Source of the DNA: JAFDVL01 sp963794955
Lineage (GTDB): Bacteria > Acidobacteriota > Blastocatellia > RBC074
Reading direction: 5' to 3'
DNA: 64,000 nucleotides
Assembly (NCBI GenBank): GCA_963794955.1
Contig: CAWCGF010000026.1
Coordinates: 62,001-126,000, forward strand
Of this stretch, positions 6,829 through 16,404 are shown piece after piece. The notes under the pieces were generated by a model, which saw only the letters and a program-made list of their open reading frames with translations, was not told the DNA's origin and did not search any database. Position 1 is the stretch's first letter; the number at the start of each line of letters is the position of its first letter. A program made the position numbers and the translations under genes.

Positions 6829-6932
6829 CAGTGCAAGCAAGGGAGTTTACCTGACAAGATGACTAAGTGGACTGTCCAACGGGGAGGAAGTTATCAGGTC
6901 ATCTCCAGTTGGGTGCTCTCTTGCTTGCGCTG
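6829..6932 (+). ncRNA. Candidate structured RNA / 3' leader with nested stems
   Basis: Outer arms 6829-6845 and 6916-6932 pair over all 17 positions if two G-U pairs are allowed. Inside, CCAAC/GTTGG (6876-6880 with 6908-6912) and GGAG/CTCC (6883-6886 with 6903-6906) form a second stem, and ACCTGA/TCAGGT offers an alternative fold. G-U compatible changes fit selection on RNA structure. No U-run follows. It may be a 3' UTR element of the operon or an independent RNA. The rest of the 6810-7179 gap shows nothing I can name. Confidence 0.4.
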
Positions 6933-7179
6933 TTGTCAAAAAATTCTTTCTGCTTATTACCAGGAGCAGCGAGGTAAGTTGGTTTGCTTCCCTTTTTCAT
7001 GAAGCCGCTTGGTCTTGCGACATTGTTCCTTCAATAAAAGAAAAGGCGCGCTGTTGGATGATCGGAAGAGTTATCGCAGATAAATAAGGCTGTTTCAGCT
7101 CCCAGCATTAGGCGGCAATGCGCAAAGGTCTCCAGCCTTTTTTCTCCTCACTTGAGTCGAGTTCTTCGATGACGGGCTT

Positions 7180-10100
7180 ATGTCGCAAAATTCTTTCCAG
7201 TTTATTTCTACCTTCAAACGACTGCCGTTAATTGCGGCTGGGATCGTTATGGTGATTGCCTTATTGGCGATCACAGGTTGGATAACGGGCTGGATACGAC
7301 TTGCTGGTGTGATCCCCGGCTGGCCTCCGATGGTTCCCCTCACCGCTTTCTGTTTTATTTTGACCAGCATTTGTCTTTGGTTGCAACGTGATTCAGAGCA
7401 ACCATTAAAGACCCCCATTTTGGTGCGCAGCCTGGCGACGGTGGTGGGCGTAATTTCTCTTTTCACCTTAACTGAATATGTGTTTGGCTGGGATTCGGGC
7501 TGGGAACGCTGGCTGATTCCCAACGGGACAGTAGACCCCAGCCGGAATTTTTTGGGGCGGATGTCGCCGAACTCCGCCTTGGCTTTTTTGTTCCAGAGTG
7601 GCGCTCTCTGGCTACTAAATCATGAAACTTCACGACAACAACGTCCGGCCCAGACACTGGGCTTTATCGCGGGGATGTTGGCGTGGCTTGCTTTGCTGGG
7701 ATACAGCTATCGGTCAACCGGATTTGATAACTTTAGTTTCTATCCGGGGATGGCCTTTCATACAGCCATCGCAATGATGATGTTATCGGTTGGTATTTTA
7801 TGCCTGCACCCAGATCGTGGGCTAATGGCCTTATTGACCAGCGATAGCGCCGGTGGCTTCCTGGTACGACGCTTATTACCAGCGGCATTAATTGTGCCAT
7901 CTTTGCTGGGCTGGATGTGGCTGCTGGGTGAATGGGCGGGATATTACAACACAGTTTTTGGCGCGGCATTGCTGGTTTCGCTTAACGTCATTGTTTTTAT
8001 TATCGTAATTTGGCGTAATGCGGAAGCTTTGCACCGCGTGGATTTAGAGCGCCAACAGGCGGAAGCGGCCTTGCGCTTATCGCATGTGGAACTGGGGCAA
8101 AAAGTCGAGCAGCGCACGCAGGCCTTACAACAAGGTGAAATGCTCAAGAAAACGGTCTTAGATGCCTTGCCGCAACACCTGGCCGTATTGGATCGTGCCG
8201 GAACTATCATTGAGGTGAACAAAGCCTGGCAGCAGTTCGCGGTCAATAATGGCGGGGCTGAACACGGTTGCCAGAGTGGCGTCGGCGCGAATTATCTCGC
8301 CACCTGTCGTGACCTGCCGGGGAGCGAAACAGCCTCGGCCCAGCAAGTTCTCGCGGGTATCGAAGCGGTGCTGGCAGGTCAGGAAAACCTGTTCACGATG
8401 GAATATCCATGTCATGCGCCGACCGAAAAACGCTGGTTTCGTATGACGGCAGTGCCCTTGCCCCATGCGAATGGCGGGGCGGTGGTGGCACACGAAAATA
8501 TCACGGAGCAAAGACTCGCGGACGCTGCACTGCGCGATAGTCATGCAATGCTCTACCGCTTGCAGGCAGTGACCGATACCACATTTTCGCAGCTTTCTCT
8601 ACAGCATCTGATTCCAGAAATGCTGGCACGCATTTGCGACGCCTTACAGACGGATGCGGCGGCGCTGTGGCTACTCGAAGAGGAACAGATGCTCAGTTTA
8701 CGCGGGGCCGTAGGGAGGGAGGAAGAGATGGAGGCGAAGCTGAAAATCCCCATAGGGCAAGGGGTCGCAGGAGCTATTGCCGCGCATCGTCAACCTGTCA
8801 TCATTGATGATTTAGCAGCACTGGAAAACTACCATCCGCTGCTATACAAAAACTTTGCCTCGCTGATTGGGGTACCGCTCTTGATCGAAAATCGCGTCAT
8901 CGGAGTAATTCACGCGGACACCAAAAACCCCCGCCATTTCACGGACGAGGAAAGCAACTTGCTGCAATTGGCGGCAGATCGTATTGCCGTTGCGATTGAG
9001 CGCGTGCGACTCTATGAAGCCGAACAGCAGGCGCGCCTGCGAGCCGAAGAGGCCAGCCGCATGAAGGATGAATTTCTGGCGGTGGTTTCCCATGAATTAC
9101 GCTCACCGCTTAATGCGATTCTTGGCTGGGCGGCGTTGTTACGTGGGGGCCGACTCAATCCCGAAGATATTACGCGGGCGCTGGAAACGATTGAACGTAG
9201 TGCCCGTGCGCAAAACCGGATCGTCGGTGACCTGCTTGATGTTTCCCGCATCATTAGTGGCAAGCTACGGCTGAACGTCCGCGCGCTGGAACCAGCCACG
9301 GTGATTGAAGCGGCGGTCGAAACATTAGCGCCTGCGGCGGAGGCCAAAGCCATTCGTCTGCAAACGGTGCTTGACCCCTCCGCAGGCCCTGTTTCCGGGG
9401 ATTCCGACCGCATACAGCAGGTAGTTTGGAATTTGGTTTCCAATGCCATTCGCTTCACGCCGAAAGGCGGTCGAGTTCAAGTCCGCCTGGAACGAGTTAA
9501 CTCCCATCTGGAAATTATTGTGAGCGACACAGGCAGCGGCATTCGGCCAGAGTTTTTGCCGTATGTCTTTGACCGGTTTCGCCAGGCGGACAGTACTACC
9601 ACCCGTCGGGCGGGTGGCCTGGGCTTAGGGCTTTCCATCGTGCGGCATTTGGTCGAGTTACACGGCGGTCAGGTAGCAGTCGAAAGCCAAGGAGAAGGAC
9701 AAGGCACAACTTTCACAGTTAAGCTGCCACTGTTGATTAGTCGCTCCACGCTGCCCGCCGTACAGCGGGTGCATCCAGCCGTAGAAGACCAATTAACAGT
9801 GGATTGCCCCCCCGAACTCCACGATTTGCGGGTGCTGATTGTGGATGATGAGGCGGATGCGCGGGAATTGATTGCCGCGATTCTGCTTAAGTGTGGAGCG
9901 GAGGTGAAACGTGCGGCGTCTGTCAGCGAAGCCCTCACGTGGCTGACCCCGGAGTCGGAGTGGAAACCGGAGATCGTGATTTCAGATATTGAAATGCCCG
10001 AAGCCGATGGTTATGCGTTCATGCGGCAAGTACGAGCGCAGGAACAACCGGGCACACGGGTGCCTGCGATTGCCCTCACCGCGTATGCGCGAGCGGAAGA

Positions 10101-10251
10101 TCGCATGCGGACGCTCGCGGCAGGCTTCCAGATGCACGTGCCGAAACCAGTCGAGCCAGCCGAACTACTAACCGTCGTCGCTAGTCTGGCAGGGCGGCTG
10201 GACCAGCGCCAACCAGAAAAATTGAAAACGCTGGAATCTAACCAGCATTAA
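7180..10251 (+). CDS. Membrane hybrid histidine kinase (8 TM-PAS-GAF-HisKA-HATPase-REC)
   Basis: A 1023-residue sensor. Residues 20-280 contain about eight transmembrane segments with no large periplasmic loop, suggesting an intramembrane sensor of MASE type. A short coiled coil leads to a PAS domain (about 320-440) and a GAF domain (about 460-605; WLLEEEQML, GQGVAGAIAAHRQPVII). The HisKA box FLAVVSHELRSPLNAI has the phospho-acceptor His638. The HATPase has NLVSNAIRF, DTGSGI and GGLGLGLSIV. The C-terminal receiver (about 890-1010) has the acidic pair in LIVDDEAD and phospho-acceptor Asp936. It is the first of three similar hybrid kinases that precede a sigma-54 activator. No strong ribosome site precedes the ATG, so the start is less certain. 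Confidence 0.93.
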   Translation: MSQNSFQFISTFKRLPLIAAGIVMVIALLAITGWITGWIRLAGVIPGWPPMVPLTAFCFILTSICLWLQRDSEQPLKTPILVRSLATVVGVISLFTLTEYVFGWDSGWERWLIPNGTVDPSRNFLGRMSPNSALAFLFQSGALWLLNHETSRQQRPAQTLGFIAGMLAWLALLGYSYRSTGFDNFSFYPGMAFHTAIAMMMLSVGILCLHPDRGLMALLTSDSAGGFLVRRLLPAALIVPSLLGWMWLLGEWAGYYNTVFGAALLVSLNVIVFIIVIWRNAEALHRVDLERQQAEAALRLSHVELGQKVEQRTQALQQGEMLKKTVLDALPQHLAVLDRAGTIIEVNKAWQQFAVNNGGAEHGCQSGVGANYLATCRDLPGSETASAQQVLAGIEAVLAGQENLFTMEYPCHAPTEKRWFRMTAVPLPHANGGAVVAHENITEQRLADAALRDSHAMLYRLQAVTDTTFSQLSLQHLIPEMLARICDALQTDAAALWLLEEEQMLSLRGAVGREEEMEAKLKIPIGQGVAGAIAAHRQPVIIDDLAALENYHPLLYKNFASLIGVPLLIENRVIGVIHADTKNPRHFTDEESNLLQLAADRIAVAIERVRLYEAEQQARLRAEEASRMKDEFLAVVSHELRSPLNAILGWAALLRGGRLNPEDITRALETIERSARAQNRIVGDLLDVSRIISGKLRLNVRALEPATVIEAAVETLAPAAEAKAIRLQTVLDPSAGPVSGDSDRIQQVVWNLVSNAIRFTPKGGRVQVRLERVNSHLEIIVSDTGSGIRPEFLPYVFDRFRQADSTTTRRAGGLGLGLSIVRHLVELHGGQVAVESQGEGQGTTFTVKLPLLISRSTLPAVQRVHPAVEDQLTVDCPPELHDLRVLIVDDEADARELIAAILLKCGAEVKRAASVSEALTWLTPESEWKPEIVISDIEMPEADGYAFMRQVRAQEQPGTRVPAIALTAYARAEDRMRTLAAGFQMHVPKPVEPAELLTVVASLAGRLDQRQPEKLKTLESNQH

Positions 10252-10588
10252 AACAGTGTGGAGAGAAAGGGAGTTAGAAGCGGGGCTATCGCAGAGAAGA
10301 AAATGATCTTCCGAATTGTGTTCCGATGGGACGCCAAGAGGGTAATCCTGAGCTATTGGATACCGCTCCGTTAGAGCAAGGTAAAGCGCAGGACAGTTAT
10401 GATAGATCGTTGCCCTAATAGGTTTACTTGACTGCGTGAGCATGCCCGCAAATACTGGTGGAGATGCGCAACCTGGTAAATCCGTCAAGGCAACAGTCCA
10501 TGACGCTCAACCGATCTTTGTACGGTCACGAAGCAACTGGTGCAGCAGGCGCATTAGGGTTTGTAATAACGGAAAGAAGGTGAATCCC
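10252..10588. other. Intergenic gap between the first two hybrid kinases
   Basis: 337 bases. The frame of the next gene is open back to 10436, but the ribosome site AAGAAGGTG and the receiver-domain start favour 10589. I see no terminator, repeat or recognisable promoter. Confidence 0.4.
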
Positions 10589-12625
10589 ATGTCTGAGATA
10601 ACCCCCATCACCATTCTCAATGTTGAGGATTATCGAGCCAGCCGCGCGGCCACCAGCGCCCTGTTAGAGGCGGCTGGGTATGCGGTCGTGGAAGCAGAAA
10701 CAGGACAGCAAGCATTGGCACTTGCGGCCACGGTCAAGCCGCATCTGATTTTGTTGGATGTTAAGTTGCCGGATTTAAGCGGCTATGAAGTTTGCCAGCG
10801 GCTCAAATCCGATCCAGCGACCAAGTCGGTTCCAGTGCTGCAAATTTCCGGTTCCATGATCGAAGGCGAGGACAAGGTACGGGGGCTGGAAAGCGGAGCG
10901 GACGGCTATCTGACCAAACCGGTTAGTTCGGCAGAATTGTTAGCGACGATGCGCGCCTTGTTGCGTATGCGACAGGCTGAGTTGCGGGTCAGCGAAAGCG
11001 AAGAACGGCTCCGGCTGGCGCTGGATGCCGCCAGACTGGGTACGTGGGATCTAAACGTGGAAACAGAGCAAATCATTTGGGGCGGTCATCACGCCGAAAT
11101 GTTCGGCCTGCCGCCGGAAACCAGCGGGGTTAGCACCGCAGAATTTCTGGCGCTGGTACATCCGACCGAGCAGGGCCAAGTGCAAGCATTGATAACGCAT
11201 GTGCTGGCGGAGGGGGAGAAGTACAAACAGGAATTTCGCATCACCCAACCCGCAGGCCAGGTGCGTTGGATGAGCGCGCAAGGACAGGTTTATCGTGATG
11301 GCCAGGGACGGGCGATCCGCCTGGTGGGCATTGTCCGCGATATTACCGAAAGCCGCCAGGCGGAAGAAGAGCGCGACCGCTTGCTCGCACGCGAACAGAC
11401 GGCACGGGCGACGGCGGAAGCGGCGACGCGCACGAAAGATGAATTTCTCGCGCTGGTTTCGCACGAACTCCGCGCGCCGCTCAGTTCCATTCTCGGCTGG
11501 GCACAGATGCTACAGCCGCGGAACTCCGGTGCCTTACCGAATATCGCCACCTTGACGCGGGCCTTGCAGGTCATTGAGCGCAACGCGCGCAGCCAACTGC
11601 GATTGATTGAAGACTTATTGGATGTCTCGCGCATCAGTAGCGGGAAACTGAGCGTTGAGCCTCGCCCGGTAGAGATCAGCGCGTTACTGGAAACGACTTG
11701 CGAAAGCTTGCGTCCGGCGGCAGCGGCCAAACGCATTCATTTGCAATGCCACACGGTGCCGTTCCTCGACACGGTATATGGCGACCCGGATCGCCTGCAA
11801 CAGATTGTTGGGAATTTGCTCTCCAATGCCATCAAATTCACTCCCTCCGATGGCACAGTGGAGGTGCGAACAATACAATTTGATAATCAGGTTGAAATTT
11901 CCGTTAGCGATACGGGCAAGGGCATTAGCCCGGAATTTTTGCCGCATGTCTTTGAGCGTTTTCGGCAGGCCGATGAATCCGGCGCGCAGCGCCAAGGGGG
12001 GCTGGGATTAGGGTTGGCGTTGGTGCAACATCTGGTCGAATTGCACGGCGGTACGGTGCGGGCGGAAAGCGAGGGAGTAGGAAAAGGGGCAACCTTTACG
12101 GTCAAGTTTCCCCTAACGAAAATGCAGAAAGCGGAAAACAAAATGCAAAATAAACAAGTGGAATGGAGCAGTCAGGCAGCAGTGCCGAATCTGGGCAGCA
12201 CGCACTCCTCGCTATTGGCAGGGTTGCGTGTATTGCTGGTGGATGATGATGAATTTGCGCGCGAAATCGTCACGCTTATGCTGGAACAAGAGGGTGTACA
12301 AATCACCGCCGCAGACTCCGTTAAAGAGGCCATGCGAATCCTCTCGGCGTGGGAGCCAGATGAGCTTCCGCACGTGCTTATTTCCGATATTAGCATGCCG
12401 GATGAAGACGGTTATGCACTGATTCGACAGCTACGGGCGCTGCCGCCGGAGCGGGGTGGACAGATCCGCGCCGTGGCGCTGACGGCTTTTGGCCGCCCCG
12501 AAGATCGTGTGCGAATGATAACAGCGGGCTTCCACACACATATTACTAAACCCGTCGAGCAGGAAGAACTGATCGCGGTCGTCGCAGCGCTGGCAGGCCG
12601 ATTCGAAAAAAATGCTTTGGCATAG
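10589..12625 (+). CDS. Soluble hybrid histidine kinase (REC-PAS-HisKA-HATPase-REC)
   Basis: A 678-residue cytoplasmic protein. An N-terminal receiver (residues 5-130) carries phospho-acceptor Asp57 and the conserved Lys in DGYLTKPVS. A PAS domain (about 150-270) has the LGTWDLN and YRDGQGRAIRLVGIVRDITE signatures. The HisKA motif FLALVSHELRAPLSS has His292. The HATPase has NLLSNAIKF, DTGKGI and GGLGLGLALV. A second receiver (about 545-670) has Asp600 and the late Lys in HITKPVEQ. With no membrane segment and a receiver at each end, it fits a relay node fed by another kinase, plausibly the upstream membrane kinase. Adjacent spacing (36 bases to the next gene) suggests one operon. Confidence 0.93.
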   Translation: MSEITPITILNVEDYRASRAATSALLEAAGYAVVEAETGQQALALAATVKPHLILLDVKLPDLSGYEVCQRLKSDPATKSVPVLQISGSMIEGEDKVRGLESGADGYLTKPVSSAELLATMRALLRMRQAELRVSESEERLRLALDAARLGTWDLNVETEQIIWGGHHAEMFGLPPETSGVSTAEFLALVHPTEQGQVQALITHVLAEGEKYKQEFRITQPAGQVRWMSAQGQVYRDGQGRAIRLVGIVRDITESRQAEEERDRLLAREQTARATAEAATRTKDEFLALVSHELRAPLSSILGWAQMLQPRNSGALPNIATLTRALQVIERNARSQLRLIEDLLDVSRISSGKLSVEPRPVEISALLETTCESLRPAAAAKRIHLQCHTVPFLDTVYGDPDRLQQIVGNLLSNAIKFTPSDGTVEVRTIQFDNQVEISVSDTGKGISPEFLPHVFERFRQADESGAQRQGGLGLGLALVQHLVELHGGTVRAESEGVGKGATFTVKFPLTKMQKAENKMQNKQVEWSSQAAVPNLGSTHSSLLAGLRVLLVDDDEFAREIVTLMLEQEGVQITAADSVKEAMRILSAWEPDELPHVLISDISMPDEDGYALIRQLRALPPERGGQIRAVALTAFGRPEDRVRMITAGFHTHITKPVEQEELIAVVAALAGRFEKNALA

Positions 12626-12661
12626 CATAATGGAGGCACTACGAGGGAAAAGGAATCTTTC

Positions 12662-14356
12662 ATGAATAAAACTGCAAAGCAGTCACAACTAGAACAACAG
12701 TGTGAGGTGCTGGCGGCGAAGAACCGCGAATTGGAACAACGACTGGCAGCCCTCCAGCACGAACGAGCGGAACAGCAGTCAGTGGAGCTGAGCCGCACGG
12801 TGTTGGAAAGCAGCCAGGATTGCGTCAAGTTGCTGAGTATCGAAGGACAGCTAGAGTATATGAATCGTAATGGCATGGCGCTGATGGACATTGACGATTT
12901 TGAACCATTCAAAAATCAGTTTTACTGGGAGCTGTGGGCAGCAGAAACCCAGTCAGAGATTCGCACCGCCGTGCGTACGGCGCTGACCGGCGAAACGGCA
13001 CGTTTTCAGGGGCTTTGCCCAACGACGAAAGGGATACCGAAATGGTGGGACGTGATGGTGTCGCCCGTGTGTGATTCGTCCGGCAAAGTGATCCGCCTTC
13101 TGTCAGTTTCGCGTGACATCACGGATGAAAAAACGGTGCAGCAGGAGCGCGAAGAATTACTTGTTCGGGAACAACGCGCCCACGCCACTGCTGCCGCTGC
13201 GAATCGCGCCAAAGATGAGTTTCTGGCCATCGTCTCGCACGAATTGCGCGCCCCGCTCAATGCGATGCTCGGCTGGGCCAAGGTGCTGAAGAGCGGCAAA
13301 TATAAACCGGAGACGCTGGCGCATGCGATTGATGTCATCGAACACAGCGCCCGTTCGCAGCAACAATTGATCGAAGATTTGCTGGACTCATCGCGCATCA
13401 TCAGCGGCAATCTACGACTGGAAATGCAGCCATTGGATCTGACGATGGTGATCGAACGGGCGCTGGATACCATGCGCCCGGCGGCAGAAGCCAAAAGCAT
13501 TTCTTTCGAGACTGTGTATCTGGCTGAAACCGATGTCATCACCGGCGACCCGGAACGCTTGCAACAAGTGGTTTGGAATCTGGTCTCGAATGCCGTCAAA
13601 TTCACCCCGAGTGGTGGACATGTTACGCTCCGCCTGGAGCGGGTTGATCCGTATCTGCAATTGATCGTGAGCGACACGGGAAAAGGGATCAATCCTGATT
13701 TCCTGCCGTATGTTTTCGACCGCTTTCATCAGGCAGACAGTTCCAGCACTCGGCGGTTTAGCGGTCTGGGTCTCGGCCTCGCCTTAGTGCGACATCTGGT
13801 TGAACTACATGGAGGTGCGGTCAGCGTGGACAGTCCAGGTGAAGGACTGGGAACAAGTTTTACTATCAAATTACCCTTGCGCGCCGTGCGCCCGTCGGGG
13901 TCAGAAGCCGCCCTGGTTGACAGCAATATGAGCTTTGGCCTACGCATATTGGAGGGGCTGCGGCTGCTGGTTGTTGACGATGAATCCGATGCACGCGATC
14001 TGATTGCACTCATGCTGGAACAACAAGGCGCGGAAATAACGGTGGCAGGCTCATCAGAAGAGGCCTTAACGGTCATGAAGAATAATGGCGCGGACTTCGA
14101 TTGCCTGGTTTCTGACATCGGTATGGCGGATCAAGATGGGTATGAACTGATGCGCCACATCCGTGCCTTAGCGGCAGATCAAGGCGGGCGAGTACCCGCC
14201 ATCGCGTTAACCGCGTATGGTCGTGCCCGAGATCGAATCGCGGCCTTATCCGCAGGATTTCAAATGCACGTCCCCAAGCCAGTGGAGCCAAATGAACTCA
14301 CGATGGTCATTGCCGGGCTGACTGGACGAGTCGGAAAGGGAATGACCGCCGGATGA
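12662..14356 (+). CDS. Soluble hybrid histidine kinase (coiled coil-PAS-HisKA-HATPase-REC)
   Basis: A 564-residue protein. Residues 1-40 form a coiled coil (NRELEQRLAALQHERAE). A PAS domain (about 42-165) contains LLSIEGQLEYMNRNG and ends VSRDITDEKTV. HisKA has FLAIVSHELRAPLNAML with His193. The HATPase has NLVSNAVKF, DTGKGI and GLGLGLALV. The C-terminal receiver has VVDDESDARDL, phospho-acceptor Asp485 and the Lys in HVPKPVEP. It resembles the kinase part of the first gene closely, so the three kinases probably arose by duplication. AAAAGGAAT precedes the ATG. Lacking membrane spans, it may sense a cytoplasmic cue through its PAS domain. Confidence 0.93.
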   Translation: MNKTAKQSQLEQQCEVLAAKNRELEQRLAALQHERAEQQSVELSRTVLESSQDCVKLLSIEGQLEYMNRNGMALMDIDDFEPFKNQFYWELWAAETQSEIRTAVRTALTGETARFQGLCPTTKGIPKWWDVMVSPVCDSSGKVIRLLSVSRDITDEKTVQQEREELLVREQRAHATAAAANRAKDEFLAIVSHELRAPLNAMLGWAKVLKSGKYKPETLAHAIDVIEHSARSQQQLIEDLLDSSRIISGNLRLEMQPLDLTMVIERALDTMRPAAEAKSISFETVYLAETDVITGDPERLQQVVWNLVSNAVKFTPSGGHVTLRLERVDPYLQLIVSDTGKGINPDFLPYVFDRFHQADSSSTRRFSGLGLGLALVRHLVELHGGAVSVDSPGEGLGTSFTIKLPLRAVRPSGSEAALVDSNMSFGLRILEGLRLLVVDDESDARDLIALMLEQQGAEITVAGSSEEALTVMKNNGADFDCLVSDIGMADQDGYELMRHIRALAADQGGRVPAIALTAYGRARDRIAALSAGFQMHVPKPVEPNELTMVIAGLTGRVGKGMTAG

Positions 14357-14423
14357 AAAACTGTCCGGTAAACTTTGCTTTAGTAAAATTATCCAGGGGG
14401 AATAAAAAAGCCAGGAGAAAGTT

Positions 14424-15971
14424 ATGAAAAACGCAAGCATACTACTGATTGACGATGATCCGGCGATGGTGGACCTCACGAGTTATCAGCTTCAGGAACA
14501 GGGTTATACCGTCACGGCGGCAGAAAACGGTACGAGAGGACTCAAGCTGGCAAGTGAGCAACGCTTTGATTTGGCGCTAACCGATTTGAATTTACCTGAC
14601 ATCAATGGCATTGAGTTAGTGAAGCGACTCAAAGAAATCTCGCCCGGCCTCGAAATTATCATGATCACGGGGTTCAGTTCGGTGAGCGATGCTGTGGAGG
14701 CCATGAACGCGGGTGCCTTTTATTTTGTCGAAAAGCCAGTTGAATACGAAGAACTCCTGGCCTTAGTCACACGAGCGCTCGAACGGGGCCAACTGACGGA
14801 AGAAAACAATCAGTTGCGCCGTGAGTTGGTTGTCCCTGATCGCTATTTCAATCTCATCGGCGGTAGTAAGGCGATGCGCAACGTCTACGAGATGATCGAA
14901 CGTGTAGCGGAATCCGATGCCAACATCATGATTATCGGCGAATCAGGCACGGGGAAAGAACTGATTGCGAATGCGATCCATTACAAGAGCCTGCGGAAGA
15001 AAAAGCCCATCGTCAAAATTAACTGCTCGGCGCTGCCGAAAGAACTGATCGAATCGGAACTCTTCGGGCACACCAAAGGCGCATTTACGGGCGCTTCGTC
15101 AGAGAAGTTCGGTTTGATCGGACAAGCGACGGGGGGCAGCTTGATGCTGGATGAAATCGGTGAGATGCCGGTGGAGTTGCAACCGAAGCTGCTGCGCGTT
15201 TTGCAGGAACGGGTTTATTACCGCATTGGCAGCGAGAAAGCGTTGGAGGCCGATTTTCGGCTGATTTCCGCCACCAACCGCGAGCCGCGTAAGGCGATTG
15301 AGGATGGACATTTGCGCGAGGACTTGTATTACCGCATCAACACCATTGAGATTCGCGTGCCCCCATTGCGCGAGCGAGCAGAAGACATCCAGCATTTGGT
15401 TGAGCATTTTCTGCGGGTGTATGCCCAAAAATATGAGCGCCCAGTCCACCAGATTTCACACACCGCGTACGAACGCATGTTTGCCTATCCGTGGCCGGGT
15501 AACGTCCGTGAATTACAAAACGTAATCGAACGCGGCGTGCTGTTGTGCAAAGGAAATACGATTGAGGCGGATGTCTTACCGTTCCGGGACATTCCCGCCC
15601 CTGCCGCCGCCAGTCCGGCTCCCGCTCCCACGCCCATTCCCAATGGTGCAACGACCACCCCCAATGGCTCAGCGCCACCGGTGCTGAATCAGGACGAGCC
15701 GCTCTTCAAACAAATGGGACGCTTGATTGTGAGCAAAGTGCCGGAAGTGAAAAGCGGCAGCGAACGATTCGATATTTTTGATGAATTAGAAGGCGCGATT
15801 GTCAGTGCCGCGTTGGAACGCACGCGAGGCAATAAACAAGCCGCCGCGAACCTGCTGGGCGTTTATCGTCCGCGCCTCTATCACATGCTCAGAAAACACA
15901 ACCTGCATCAACCGGCGCGCGACAATGAAGAATGGTCGGGTGAGGAAATAACCGTAGGAACAGGAGCGTAA
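14424..15971 (+). CDS. NtrC-family sigma-54-dependent response regulator
   Basis: A 515-residue activator. The receiver (1-120) has LLIDDDPAM and Asp54, with the switch Lys in FVEKPVEYEE. The AAA+ domain (about 145-375) has Walker A GESGTGKE, the sigma-54 contact loop GAFTGA near residue 219, GGSLMLDEIGEM, and the NVRELQNVIERG region. A Pro/Ala-rich linker (about 390-425) leads to a Fis-type helix-turn-helix in RGNKQAAANLLGVYRPRLYH. It lies 67 bases after the third kinase with GGAGAAAG before the ATG, so it is the likely output of the kinase series. Probable targets are the sigma-54-type promoters found 10-14 kb upstream in the stress block. No rpoN gene is in the window. Confidence 0.94.
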   Translation: MKNASILLIDDDPAMVDLTSYQLQEQGYTVTAAENGTRGLKLASEQRFDLALTDLNLPDINGIELVKRLKEISPGLEIIMITGFSSVSDAVEAMNAGAFYFVEKPVEYEELLALVTRALERGQLTEENNQLRRELVVPDRYFNLIGGSKAMRNVYEMIERVAESDANIMIIGESGTGKELIANAIHYKSLRKKKPIVKINCSALPKELIESELFGHTKGAFTGASSEKFGLIGQATGGSLMLDEIGEMPVELQPKLLRVLQERVYYRIGSEKALEADFRLISATNREPRKAIEDGHLREDLYYRINTIEIRVPPLRERAEDIQHLVEHFLRVYAQKYERPVHQISHTAYERMFAYPWPGNVRELQNVIERGVLLCKGNTIEADVLPFRDIPAPAAASPAPAPTPIPNGATTTPNGSAPPVLNQDEPLFKQMGRLIVSKVPEVKSGSERFDIFDELEGAIVSAALERTRGNKQAAANLLGVYRPRLYHMLRKHNLHQPARDNEEWSGEEITVGTGA

Positions 15972-15974
15972 GTG

Positions 15975-16013
15975 CAGCGGTCTGCCAAGCGTTAGCCCCT
16001 TGGCAGACCGCTG
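15975..16013 (+). terminator. Terminator after the sigma-54 activator
   Basis: A perfect 15-base-pair stem (15975-15989 with 15999-16013) with a 9-base loop, starting 3 bases after the stop codon. The T-run is weak (TGCTGTT). Confidence 0.7.
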
Positions 16014-16243
16014 TGCTGTTACTACCCAGCGTTTTGCAAGTTCAAATAATAAGTGCGCCGCTCTTGCTCCAGATGTTCGATAGCATAACGCAATTTGGCC
16101 AGGCAACAAAAATTGACAGCTTTGAAATTAAATGGCCGAGTGGCAAGCTTGATAAGCTCACAAACGTGCCGATTAACACCTACTTGCAGGTAATTGAGGG
16201 AGAGGGTATCGCCAAAAATGTGGCCAGTGCGCCCCCCAGCTAA
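16013..16243 (+). pseudogene. Remnant of an ASPIC/UnbV (FG-GAP) protein C-terminus
   Basis: From about 16085 this frame reads FGQATKIDSFEIKWPSGKLD, then KLTNVPINTYLQVIEGEG. That is the conserved core of the ASPIC/UnbV domain found at the C-terminus of secreted FG-GAP repeat proteins (compare the typical xVDSVEIRWPSGxxxxLxNVPxNxxLxVxEG). No FG-GAP repeats, signal peptide or plausible start lie upstream; the ATG at 16013 overlaps the preceding terminator. I read it as the leftover 3' end of a deleted gene. The rest of the 15972-16404 gap contains the terminator and probably the promoter of the foldase gene. Confidence 0.6.
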
Positions 16244-16404
16244 AACCTGATTGCAACCAGAATGTTCAACTTGCGTCAACTAAGACTTGCGATGTGTGAC
16301 TCAAATCGCTAGAATGCCTCTCTTTTGCCCCACCGCTGACCCCCAAATGAGGTGAGGCTGAACTAATCAGCCGCTTAAAATACACACACGGGAGTACTCT
16401 CTTT

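Noticed and set aside
6772..7002. Plus-strand open frame of 76 codons after the DUF883-like gene
   Set aside because: It overlaps the end of that gene and runs through the candidate structured RNA; no motif or ribosome site.
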